From: JAHJHG01 sp964463425
GTDB lineage: Bacteria; Patescibacteriota; Microgenomatia; UBA8517
Assembly (NCBI GenBank): GCA_964463425.1
Contig: CAYXBV010000013.1
Location: 1-12,147, forward strand
Direction of reading: 5' to 3'
Length of the DNA stretch: 12,147 nt
Under the pieces are notes generated by a model that did not search any database, had not been told where the DNA came from, and saw nothing but the letters and a program-made list of their open reading frames with translations. Each line of letters starts with the position of its first letter. Positions within the stretch are counted from its first letter, which is position 1. Positions 6,546 to 12,147 of this stretch are shown here, in pieces. The position numbers were made by a program, and so were the translations under genes.

Positions 6546-6929
6546 ATGACAGGATATGTAGCAGACATTGAAAAAGAAACTAAGGAAAATACAAACTTCA
6601 GAAAAGTTTTATTTACGGGGCCAAACAGTCAGTTGGTTGTTATGAATTTAAAGCCAGGTGAAGACATAGGTGAAGAAATTCACAGCGATGTTGATCAATT
6701 CATTAGAATTGAAGAAGGTGTAGGCAAAGTTGTTTTAAATGACGAAGAAACGGAAGTTAAAGATGACTGGGCCACAGTTGTTCCAGCAGGCGTAAAACAC
6801 AATTTAATAAACACATCTGAAAAAGAAGATTTAAAACTTTACACTGTTTATACTCCAGCTGAACACAAAGACGGAACAATTCATAAAACCAAGGCGGAGG
6901 CAATGGCAGACGAACACGACCACGCCTAA
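6546..6929 (+). CDS. Small cupin-domain protein
   Basis: A 127-aa single-domain cupin of a widespread uncharacterised family beginning M-x-GYV-x-x-IEK. The conserved beta-barrel core runs from about 19 to 105. Cupin motif 1 is around GEDIGEEIHSDVDQFIRIEEG (39-59) with His46 and Gln51 where metal ligands usually lie; motif 2 includes PAGVKHNLIN (80-89) with His85. The family end EHKDGTIHKTKAEA is present, followed by an acidic His-rich tail that might bind metal. Catalytic activity is unknown; isomerase, oxygenase or sensor roles all occur in cupins. The ATG at 6546 is chosen over an in-frame TTG at 6492 because an AGGAGGGGG SD (6529-6537) and the promoter lie between them. It converges on the EamA-like gene. 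Confidence 0.88.
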   Translation: MTGYVADIEKETKENTNFRKVLFTGPNSQLVVMNLKPGEDIGEEIHSDVDQFIRIEEGVGKVVLNDEETEVKDDWATVVPAGVKHNLINTSEKEDLKLYTVYTPAEHKDGTIHKTKAEAMADEHDHA

Positions 6930-6969
6930 TAATAAAGCTGTGGAAAAATGAAAATGCATATTGTCGCTT

Positions 6970-7389
6970 CTATGACAATAATAGGTAAACACCAGAAAGA
7001 GCTAAGGCCAATCCCGATACAAATTTTACAGTAACGGGTTCTCCGAATAATAAAATTCCACCAGCGGCGACTAATATAATACTTAAAATACGTATCACTG
7101 GTACTGTTGTTGATATTCCCGCCCCTTTGAATAAGGTATAAAAGAGAAGTAAACCACCTATTCCAGCTAAGGTGCCACCCAAAAATGCTATTCCAAGATG
7201 AGGGAAACTATATTTGAATGAACCCTTCTTTATTAAAGTGTAAATAATTATAGCTAGAGGAGCGAAAATCGTACCCAAATTAAAAGCAAGAGAAACGATT
7301 TGAAAATTACTACCAACTGTTAATTTTCGGATTAAATCAGCAACTCCCCAAAGAACAGCGATTATTAAAATTGGCAACATTACTTGCAT
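6970..7389 (-). CDS. Half-size EamA/DMT-type transporter
   Basis: A 139-aa membrane protein with five predicted hydrophobic helices (about 4-22, 30-53, 64-86, 93-115, 121-139). It contains a single EamA repeat, ending in the typical helix-loop-helix PVIRILSIILVAAGGILLFGEPVT. Full drug/metabolite transporters carry two such repeats, so this form should dimerise, as in small members of the superfamily. Substrate unknown. Two in-frame ATGs are available (7389 and 7380). A TATAAT (7399-7404) lies only 9 bp before the first, implying a nearly absent leader and no SD. A 51-aa ORF ends 33 bp upstream. It converges with the cupin gene across 40 bp containing no obvious terminator. Confidence 0.85.
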   Translation of the reverse strand: MQVMLPILIIAVLWGVADLIRKLTVGSNFQIVSLAFNLGTIFAPLAIIIYTLIKKGSFKYSFPHLGIAFLGGTLAGIGGLLLFYTLFKGAGISTTVPVIRILSIILVAAGGILLFGEPVTVKFVSGLALALSGVYLLLS

Positions 7390-7422
7390 CGTCTACTTAT
7401 TATACACCTGCTTGATGTTTGA

Positions 7423-7578
7423 TTAGCCTGCCAAAGCTCTGGAGATTGCCTCACGTATGTTTCGGCCACGATACCATTGTTTGTAAAAAACCAAAACGGG
7501 GCCCTTTGAGGTGCTTTTTAGATACCTTTTATTTATTCTTCCACCTTTATTGAGGAAGTTCTCAATAATTTCTCCCAT
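7423..7578 (-). CDS. Small basic protein of unknown function (51 aa)
   Basis: A 51-aa frame from ATG at 7578 to TAA at 7423, filling most of the gap between the helicase and the transporter. It is basic, starts with an amphipathic stretch MGEIIENFLNKGG, and its core includes GPVLVFYKQWYRGRN and ends IREAISRALAG. I do not recognise it. Supporting it is a minus-strand promoter candidate, CTAACA (7626-7631) with an 18-bp spacer to a perfect TATAAT (7602-7607), giving a leader of about 17 nt. No SD is present, as for most neighbours. It could be co-transcribed with the transporter 33 bp downstream. The evidence is context and composition only. Confidence 0.4.
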   Translation of the reverse strand: MGEIIENFLNKGGRINKRYLKSTSKGPVLVFYKQWYRGRNIREAISRALAG

Positions 7579-7613
7579 GTCGTTATTTTTTAAGATTCCC
7601 TATTATAGCAAAT

Positions 7614-8777
7614 TTAGCCTATAAATGTTAGGGCTATTCCTTTTTTGTCGACTCTTCCTGTTCTTCCAATTCTGTGAATATAGGTATCATAGCTTTCAGG
7701 AAGATCATAGTTAACAACATGAGAAATATCATCAACATCAATTCCTCTAGCAGCCACATCAGTAGCGATTAGTGTGTTTACTTTACCGTGACGGAATTGC
7801 TCAAGAGATCTTTGTCTTTGATTCTGACTTTTGTTTCCATGCATAACAGCTGTATGAAAACCAACATTTAAAAGGTTTCTGTGTAATTTGTCGGCACTTC
7901 TCTTTGTACGCATAAATACCAATGTCTTTGAAACTTCTTTTTGATCCAAAAGTTCACACAAAACATCAGCTTTATTTCTTCCTCTTACTTCAATTATGTC
8001 TTGATAAACATTTGTACTAGCATCAGCAGTCTTAACTGAAATCATAACTGGATCAGATACAAATTGACTCATTATTCCCCTCACCCTTTCGCTTAGGGTT
8101 GCGGAGAAAAATAATGATTGTCTGGTATTTGGTAGTTTTGAAATAATCTTCCTCATATCAACGATGAAGCCCATATCAAGCATGCGGTCCACCTCGTCAA
8201 GAACAATTGAATTAAATCTGCTGAAGTCTAGGTATCTTTGGTTTTCTAAGTCAAGCAGTCTTCCTGGAGTCCCTATTACAAATTGTGGCTCTCTTCGAAG
8301 CCTGTTAACTTGACCATGAATTGATACTCCTCCAATACAAACAACAGAGTAGATATTCATGCCCTTAGAAAAACTTTGCAACTCTTTCTCGATTTGCACA
8401 GCTAATTCTCGTGTTGGTGTAATTATTAAAACTCTAGATTTATCACGAGACACCTTATTTAGAAGAGGAATCAAAAAGGCGGCTGTTTTGCCTGTACCTG
8501 TATTAGCCACACCAACAACATCTCGGCCAGCCAAAATTTCAGGTATGGCCTGATCTTGAATAGGCGTAGGTGCGTCGAATCGGTGATCAGCTATGTTGCT
8601 AGCCAAACGACCATCAAGAACAAAATCGGAGAATTTATTCTTAACCTCGCACACACTTGGGCTCTGATTAACAGTTTTTCCAATAACCGTTCTAGGATCA
8701 AAGCTCTTGATATTCGCTCCTCGCGAATAATTGTTTCTACCTCGCGAATTGCGAGAATAATTTCTTTGTTTATACAT
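7614..8777 (-). CDS. DEAD-box ATP-dependent RNA helicase (DEVD variant)
   Basis: A 387-aa helicase that remodels RNA in ribosome assembly, mRNA decay or cold adaptation. The first 25 residues are rich in Arg, Asn, Ser and Gly, typical of RNA-binding tails. Two RecA domains follow. Residue numbers count from the chosen ATG: ANTGTGKT (91-98), PTRELA (121-126), TPGR (170-173), DEVD in place of DEAD (194-197), SAT (225-227), ARGID (343-347), HRIGRTGR (368-375). It stops 12 residues after motif VI, so the last strands and helix of RecA2 and any C-terminal extension are absent. The ATG at 8777 is preferred over TTG at 8786, which lies inside an inverted repeat. A leader of about 145 nt suggests post-transcriptional control. 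Confidence 0.95.
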   Translation of the reverse strand: MYKQRNYSRNSRGRNNYSRGANIKSFDPRTVIGKTVNQSPSVCEVKNKFSDFVLDGRLASNIADHRFDAPTPIQDQAIPEILAGRDVVGVANTGTGKTAAFLIPLLNKVSRDKSRVLIITPTRELAVQIEKELQSFSKGMNIYSVVCIGGVSIHGQVNRLRREPQFVIGTPGRLLDLENQRYLDFSRFNSIVLDEVDRMLDMGFIVDMRKIISKLPNTRQSLFFSATLSERVRGIMSQFVSDPVMISVKTADASTNVYQDIIEVRGRNKADVLCELLDQKEVSKTLVFMRTKRSADKLHRNLLNVGFHTAVMHGNKSQNQRQRSLEQFRHGKVNTLIATDVAARGIDVDDISHVVNYDLPESYDTYIHRIGRTGRVDKKGIALTFIG

Positions 8778-8921
8778 AAGTTTCAAATGAAACTGCTTAT
8801 CTTAATGGGAATGCAAGTGTTTGAAGGAAAGATACGTTATTAAATGTAGTTTCGGGGTACCCTTACTTACTGACTTAAATCTGATTAAAAAAACAGTCTT
8901 TGGCTCCGCGTTAACGGAACA
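8778..8921 (-). promoter_or_regulatory. Long 5' leader of the helicase mRNA
   Basis: About 145 nt lie between the predicted transcription start and the ATG, with no ATG inside. Near its 5' end GTTCCG-TTAACG-CGGAGC (8903-8920) forms a 6-bp hairpin, followed after 9 nt by seven Ts (8887-8893), which loosely resembles an attenuator. A GGGTACCC palindrome lies at 8855-8862. Cold-shock and helicase genes in other bacteria often have long regulated leaders; the link is inference. Confidence 0.3.
8779..8794 (-). repeat. Inverted repeat abutting the helicase start codon
   Basis: AGTTTCA and TGAAACT separated by two bases, ending 1 bp before the ATG at 8777, where an SD would normally lie. It could be a protein-binding operator or a small mRNA hairpin covering the initiation region. 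No partner site was found in the window. Confidence 0.4.
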
Positions 8922-8927
8922 GATGTT

Positions 8928-8955
8928 AGTGTAACAGGTTAATAGTATATGTCAA
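8928..8955 (-). promoter_or_regulatory. Promoter of the DEAD-box helicase gene
   Basis: A perfect TTGACA (8950-8955), a 16-bp spacer and TACACT (8928-8933), with an upstream TGT that makes an extended -10. It is placed directly after the GIY-YIG stop codon. It is the only perfect -35 box seen in the window. Confidence 0.6.
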
Positions 8956-8959
8956 GGAA

Positions 8960-9202
8960 TCACTGATTGACTATCAAATTTTCTTTTTCTTTCTTTGATA
9001 GCGTCTTTAATTCGTGTTCTCGTTTCAAAGCTTCTGATCGTGTTTTGCATTCTTCTGTATACACCAACTCAAAGGACTTAAATCCTCTTAGGTATTTTGA
9101 CCCCTTCCCTTCTAGGTGTTTTTCTAGTCTAGTAGCTAGACTCTTGGTTTGTCCCGTATAGAGTGTGTTCTTGTTAGTTCTTAATATGTATACAGTAAAC
9201 AC
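8960..9202 (-). CDS. GIY-YIG domain protein (YhbQ/UPF0213-like)
   Basis: An 80-aa protein that is essentially one GIY-YIG nuclease domain. It begins VYILRTNKNTLYTGQT (residues 4-19), where YIL and YTG stand for the GIY and YIG motifs. Arg25 in LATRLEKH is the likely catalytic arginine, and the glutamates of KREHELK (60-66) include the likely metal ligand. Small stand-alone members such as YhbQ are thought to be DNA nucleases, but their role is poorly defined. The start is GTG (9200-9202), required because no ATG precedes the first motif strand. It begins 11 bp after the SET gene stop, without an SD, so it probably depends on SET transcription. Confidence 0.9.
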   Translation of the reverse strand: MFTVYILRTNKNTLYTGQTKSLATRLEKHLEGKGSKYLRGFKSFELVYTEECKTRSEALKREHELKTLSKKEKENLIVNQ

Positions 9203-9213
9203 AGTAAATGTTA

Positions 9214-9615
9214 TTAAACCTTAAACCATAATGGTTTTTTCTTTTCTTTTGGACCATTAGAGTAATTAAAAGTTATCTCATCGTCCTTGTTAATAGCTCC
9301 GATTGCTGTAAATTCAATTACTTTATTATTTGGTTTTATCTCATATTTAGCATTAGGTTTGTATGAATGGTTGTAGATTGATCCAAAACCTAAGGCTACG
9401 GCAATTTTTTCTTTGTTTTTCCCGAAATAAAAAAAATAGGTGACAAGAAAACTATCTTTTAAAGCTGCTGTGTCATTTTTCGAAATCTCGATAATCGGAC
9501 ATCTTTCTATAGTCTCGCCTTTCTTAATCTCATTTCTTGCAAACACTCCCCGATCAGCATTGGGTATTTTTGATTTATTAATATAAACCTTGTCTGAAAT
9601 AAAAAGTTTTACCAT
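9214..9615 (-). CDS. SET-domain protein, putative protein-lysine methyltransferase
   Basis: A 133-aa protein consisting of a minimal SET domain. The signatures are RGVFARNEIKKGE (22-34), the SAM-pocket motif YNHSYKPN (81-88), in which Tyr replaces the usual Cys, and DEITFNY (112-118) with the catalytic Tyr118. No pre-SET or post-SET zinc cysteines are present. SET proteins transfer methyl groups from SAM to protein lysines; bacterial targets are mostly unknown, and small versions recur in CPR-type genomes. An extended -10 (TGT-TATAAT, 9623-9631) ends 7 bp before the ATG, indicating a leaderless mRNA. It follows the alkyltransferase by 24 bp and is followed closely by the GIY-YIG gene. Confidence 0.88.
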   Translation of the reverse strand: MVKLFISDKVYINKSKIPNADRGVFARNEIKKGETIERCPIIEISKNDTAALKDSFLVTYFFYFGKNKEKIAVALGFGSIYNHSYKPNAKYEIKPNNKVIEFTAIGAINKDDEITFNYSNGPKEKKKPLWFKV

Positions 9616-9622
9616 GATGAAG

Positions 9623-9631
9623 ATTATAACA
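9623..9631 (-). promoter_or_regulatory. Extended -10 promoter of the SET gene, likely leaderless
   Basis: TGT-TATAAT on the minus strand with seven bases before the ATG at 9615. No -35 match is visible, as is normal for extended -10 promoters. The expected start coincides with the start codon. Confidence 0.5.
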
Positions 9632-9639
9632 AATATTTT

Positions 9640-9942
9640 CTATCCAGATATTTGGGAGCGAGATAGTTCAACAATGTCACCATTAAAAACTACACCTTCT
9701 AATAATAGTTTTTCTTTTTTCGTCTTAACTCCTCCTTCAGCTGTGTAGCCTGTCATTTCACCCTTTGAAGAAACCACCCGGTGACAGGGAATCCTTTTTG
9801 AGTCCGGATTGTTCTTCATTACTGCCCCAACTGCCCGAGCTGCTTTTGGATTACCAGCCAATCGGGCAACTTGGCCATAAGTACTAACTTTTCCTTTTGG
9901 AATTCTCTCAACAATACCGTGAACCTTGTTTTTAAAATTCAT
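9640..9942 (-). CDS. O6-alkylguanine-DNA alkyltransferase core domain
   Basis: A 100-aa protein equal to the C-terminal DNA-binding and active-site domain of MGMT/Ogt (PF01035). It has GKVSTYGQVA (17-26), the helix-turn-helix region AARAVG with the base-flipping Arg36 (34-39), and IPCHRVV (51-57) with acceptor Cys53. The Cys codon is TGT, so this is not an ATL protein, in which Trp replaces Cys. The N-terminal ribonuclease-H-like domain of full MGMT is absent. It should remove alkyl groups from O6-guanine in a suicide reaction, or guide nucleotide excision repair as ATLs do. It lies 43 bp after the methyltransferase gene and 24 bp before the SET gene, and has no clear promoter or SD of its own. 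Confidence 0.93.
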   Translation of the reverse strand: MNFKNKVHGIVERIPKGKVSTYGQVARLAGNPKAARAVGAVMKNNPDSKRIPCHRVVSSKGEMTGYTAEGGVKTKKEKLLLEGVVFNGDIVELSRSQISG

Positions 9943-9985
9943 GTGTTAAATTCGTTGAACGAGGGCAGTTAACCAAACTTTTAAT

Positions 9986-10555
9986 TTACGTTTCAAGCTT
10001 TTTGGCAATTAATGAGGCTATTTTCCTACTTCCTTGTTCAATTTCTTCATATTCTTCTATTTGCCAATTATTATCTTCATAATACTTTTTCAATTCATTG
10101 TGAGAAAATATATAAGGCAAATCTTGCCTAAGATTTTGAACCATTCTTGTCGCAATAACGTTAAAACCCCCTGGTGCCGTCCATTTTTTAATTTTCTTTA
10201 TAAGAAGATTTGTTTCATCTTTTTCCAAAAAATGAAGTAGTCCAATAGCCAATACTAAATCGAATTTCTCCGTTGTTTCAAATTCCAAAACATTGCTGAC
10301 GACAAGATTAAGATCCGGACTTTTGCCAGCACGTTCTTCTAATATTTTGATTCCCTCTTCCGACATATCCACACCCGTCACCTCAAAAGAGTTCTCTAAT
10401 AAAAAAAGAGTGTTTCTTCCATTGCCCACACCTAGCTCTAATGCCCTACCTTTATTAACATGGGTCAAAGCCTTTTTCATTATCGGCATAGGTTCTTTCC
10501 CAAATAATTTAGGCGTTGTTTTATATTTCTCGTTAAATCTATTTTTAAAATCCAT
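9986..10555 (-). CDS. TehB-like SAM-dependent methyltransferase
   Basis: A 189-aa class I methyltransferase. SAM-binding motif I is ALELGVGNGRNTLFL (38-52), the acidic end of strand 2 is Asp63 in VTGVDMS, and motif IV is FDLVLAIGLLHFL (98-110). The GNGRNT form and the length match the TehB family, which methylates tellurite, selenite or thiol-like compounds in other bacteria. TehB proteins occur far outside tellurite resistance, so the natural substrate is unknown. No TehA partner is nearby. An extended -10 (TGA-TACAAT, 10562-10570) ends six bases before the ATG, implying a leaderless mRNA. It is the first gene of a four-gene minus-strand run. Confidence 0.87.
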   Translation of the reverse strand: MDFKNRFNEKYKTTPKLFGKEPMPIMKKALTHVNKGRALELGVGNGRNTLFLLENSFEVTGVDMSEEGIKILEERAGKSPDLNLVVSNVLEFETTEKFDLVLAIGLLHFLEKDETNLLIKKIKKWTAPGGFNVIATRMVQNLRQDLPYIFSHNELKKYYEDNNWQIEEYEEIEQGSRKIASLIAKKLET

Positions 10556-10561
10556 TAGTTA

Positions 10562-10570
10562 ATTGTATCA
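10562..10570 (-). promoter_or_regulatory. Extended -10 promoter of the TehB-like gene, likely leaderless
   Basis: TGA-TACAAT with six bases before the ATG at 10555, so the predicted start lies on the start codon. No good -35 box is seen. An A8 run at 10597-10604 (T8 on minus) upstream could help end the ATP-grasp transcript, but no stable stem precedes it. Confidence 0.45.
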
Positions 10571-10650
10571 CCAATAAATAAAACATTTGAGACATTAAAA
10601 AAAAGAATACGCCATAAGCTAGTAATAAAATTAAGTCATCTGAGTTGTCG

Positions 10651-11811
10651 TTAAAGGATTTGGAAGGGCTGATACTCTTCAATTACTGGAGTGTCTTTGG
10701 CGGGGACTACTATTTTCTTTTCAAATTTGTTTTTGGATAAGTCTGCACGTTTATTTATTTCTTTTACGATAATTCTTATTAGCTTCTTTGCTTCAATTTC
10801 ATTTTTCTTAATTGACACATTCCAATCCAACCCTGGTCTAGTATTCGCTTCCAGTAGATAAACATTACCGTTATTACTGACAATGAAATCAAGAGCATAC
10901 AACGAAAACTTTTTATCCAAGATATCAACCATTCTTTTGGTATCTTTTCTTATTTCCAAGGGAACTTTACTTTTAGATATATATATTAGCAGTCCACCTG
11001 CGTGCTCATTGCACCTAAAATCCCCCTCTTTGGCAACTCTAATGTATGTCTGAATAATTTTTTGTCCCAAAATTATTAACCTTATGTCGGTTGGCTTAGA
11101 AGAGTTTTTAAATCTGAACCCTTTATCCATTTTTACAAAAGGCTGGATGACAAAAGATATGTTTTTATGCTTTTTTACTAAAGCGATCATCGTTTTAGCC
11201 TGATCGTTATTGAATTTATAGACATTTAACCCGCCAGCTCCAAATCTATCCTTTATTACTACTTCTTCTGAAAAGTCGCTTTTGTTTTGATGTTTAGCTA
11301 TTTTCCCCTTTAGAAGCTTTTGTGCCTTTATAACACCTTGCCTTGTATTATCTTTTATTGTTACCGTAGGTACAGAAAAACCACTTAGTGCGTCATAGGT
11401 TTTTTGCTTATCAAAACAAATGTTAAAAAGGTGTGGATCGTTAAACGGCTTAATATGTTTTGAAGAAAAAAGTAAATTACGCTTTATTTTTCTACTTTTA
11501 CTTAATGGGGTGAATTTAACAAAAATAAGTTTTGAAAAACCTGTCTCTTGAACCTTTCTCCAAACATTTTTTTCAAAAAGCCAATAACTTTGGCATTTTC
11601 CTGCACCGACAATATCAGCAGATGTAGTAAAGGCTGCTTTTAAATTATTCTTCTGACAAGTTTTTAAAAAGTAACCATAAACTAGGTTATAGCTTTCATT
11701 CTTTGACCCCTTACGAAATGGTGCATTGATAGCTCTAGACATAGAACTTGCACTTTTAGCAACTTTATCAGAGTAAACAATTAATACGTCAAAATTGGTA
11801 ATTTTATTCAT
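10651..11811 (-). CDS. RimK-like ATP-grasp ligase
   Basis: A 386-aa ATP-grasp enzyme, a family that joins a carboxylate to an amine through an acyl-phosphate. The N-terminal part (about 1-130) starts with a Rossmann-like strand FDVLIVYSD. ATP-grasp features follow: VVIKDRFGAGG (184-194) with Lys187 and the glycine loop, IQPFV (222-226), DIRLIILG (242-249), RVAKEGDFRCNEHAGG (258-273), Asp308 in YALDF, and LLEANTRPGLDW (319-330) with Glu321 and Asn323. This pattern is closest to RimK/glutathione synthase ligases. The substrate is unknown; peptide tailoring, glutamate addition and cofactor synthesis are possible. A Lys/Pro-rich tail follows residue 350. The predicted leader is about 72 nt and lacks an SD. 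Confidence 0.88.
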   Translation of the reverse strand: MNKITNFDVLIVYSDKVAKSASSMSRAINAPFRKGSKNESYNLVYGYFLKTCQKNNLKAAFTTSADIVGAGKCQSYWLFEKNVWRKVQETGFSKLIFVKFTPLSKSRKIKRNLLFSSKHIKPFNDPHLFNICFDKQKTYDALSGFSVPTVTIKDNTRQGVIKAQKLLKGKIAKHQNKSDFSEEVVIKDRFGAGGLNVYKFNNDQAKTMIALVKKHKNISFVIQPFVKMDKGFRFKNSSKPTDIRLIILGQKIIQTYIRVAKEGDFRCNEHAGGLLIYISKSKVPLEIRKDTKRMVDILDKKFSLYALDFIVSNNGNVYLLEANTRPGLDWNVSIKKNEIEAKKLIRIIVKEINKRADLSKNKFEKKIVVPAKDTPVIEEYQPFQIL

Positions 11812-11843
11812 ACAAGACTTTTATCTACAAAACATAAGTTTCT

Positions 11844-11855
11844 TTTCTTAAGAAA
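11844..11855 (-). repeat. Perfect 12-bp palindrome in the ATP-grasp leader
   Basis: TTTCTTAAGAAA is its own reverse complement and lies about 33 bp before the ATG. A second CTTAAG occurs at 11868-11873. The region is strongly purine-rich on plus. It may be an operator or an RNA hairpin; no function is shown. Confidence 0.35.
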
Positions 11856-11889
11856 GAAAAAGAAGAATCTTAAGGGGGCAATACACTGT

Positions 11890-11918
11890 ATTATATACTT
11901 TATTAGGCTTTAATTAAA
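11890..11918 (-). promoter_or_regulatory. Promoter of the ATP-grasp gene
   Basis: A perfect TATAAT (11890-11895) with a weak TTTAAT 17 bp upstream (11913-11918). The latter lies inside a 12-bp palindrome, CTTTAATTAAAG (11908-11919), so a bound regulator could block the -35 region. Confidence 0.4.
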
Positions 11919-11919
11919 G

Positions 11920-12147
11920 AAAAAACTAATTCACGGTCTCTCCGAAAAGTCGATTGCTAGGAATACCAGTCATGGCTGAACACGTCGGTCTAGAACCTTT
12001 CAGACCCATAGCTGCTTATACAAGCGTATCACTTTAAAGACTGAATAAGACAAATGAGGCAGAATAAAGGATTACTTTTTTTTGTTCTTCTCCCCATATT
12101 CCACATAAAAGCATGGTACCCCTACGCTTAACTTTTTTGTACATATG
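11920..12147. other. Terminal region without a confident gene
   Basis: About 230 bp with no convincing coding frame. On minus, a frame open from the window edge has ATG at 12142-12144 and stops at 12034; it would encode a basic then hydrophobic 36-residue peptide or the tail of a gene lying outside the window. On plus, an ATG at 11974 opens only 21 codons. GGTCT/AGACC form a 5-bp hairpin, and a T8 run at 12075-12082 could end a plus-strand RNA of roughly 180 nt starting after TATACT (11893-11898). I could not match it to tmRNA, SRP RNA, RNase P RNA or 6S RNA. Confidence 0.3.

Noticed and set aside
7560..7625. Frameshifted C-terminus of the helicase
   Set aside because: The two other frames after the stop close within a few codons and show no RecA2-like continuation.
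8778..8786. TTG start of the helicase three codons upstream
   Set aside because: It lies inside an inverted repeat and has no SD; the ATG at 8777 gives a typical N-terminus.
8359..8843. Plus-strand frames over the helicase gene and its leader
   Set aside because: They are antisense to a clear helicase, with low-complexity, non-protein-like content.
11974..12039. 21-codon plus-strand frame with VGLEP-like sequence
   Set aside because: Such strings often come from RNA genes read as protein. No tRNA cloverleaf could be built here, and the frame is too short to support.
8853..12125. Shared GGTACC-containing segments near 8856 and 12115
   Set aside because: Similarity is limited to the 6-bp palindrome and a few nearby bases; not enough for a repeat family.
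1..12147. TGA recoded as glycine, as in some CPR lineages
   Set aside because: TGA acts as the stop of the L,D-transpeptidase and GIY-YIG genes at expected protein ends, and no gene needs in-frame TGA.

Overview
The window is AT-rich bacterial chromosome with densely packed, mostly minus-strand genes. It is probably from a reduced-genome lineage of the Patescibacteria (CPR: Microgenomates/Parcubacteria type). This is inferred from the gene set: a DEVD-box helicase with an Arg/Ser/Asn/Gly-rich N-terminus and a very short C-terminus, a 133-aa SET protein, an 80-aa GIY-YIG protein, a 100-aa alkyltransferase core, a PUA-less TruB, and few Shine-Dalgarno (SD) sequences. TGA serves as a normal stop (L,D-transpeptidase and GIY-YIG genes), so there is no sign of the TGA=Gly code of some CPR groups. 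No mobile element, CRISPR array or rRNA is visible.

Layout. 1-76: tRNA-Glu(CTC), minus. 175-2628: Lon protease, minus, with its own promoter. 2704-5059: an envelope-lipid group. A PAP2 phosphatase and an L,D-transpeptidase overlap by 4 bp on minus, a DgkA-type undecaprenol kinase lies on plus, and a BacA-type UppP on minus overlaps the kinase tail-to-tail by 6 bp. 5075-5749: truB, probably co-transcribed with uppP. 5777-6929, plus: two small unrecognised genes behind a strong promoter and a potentially switch-like leader, then a hairpin and a cupin gene with its own promoter. 6970-7578, minus: a half-size EamA transporter and a newly read 51-aa ORF. 7614-8777, minus: DEAD-box helicase with a leader of about 145 nt. 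8960-10555, minus: GIY-YIG protein, SET protein, O6-alkylguanine alkyltransferase core and TehB-like methyltransferase. 10651-11811, minus: RimK-like ATP-grasp ligase. 11812-12147: no confident gene.

How the genes fit together. The 2.7-5.1 kb block covers the undecaprenyl-phosphate carrier cycle: two unrelated phosphatase families, a kinase that can salvage undecaprenol, and a peptidoglycan cross-linking enzyme. The 9-10.5 kb block holds enzymes that modify or repair macromolecules.

Two translation-initiation styles coexist. Several core genes have a -10 box 7-10 bp before the start codon and no SD, which suggests leaderless or near-leaderless mRNAs. The three plus-strand genes at 5.9-6.9 kb all have clear SD motifs and conventional -35/-10 promoters. 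That cluster, with its alternative-pairing leader and two orphan small proteins, is the best candidate here for something undescribed.
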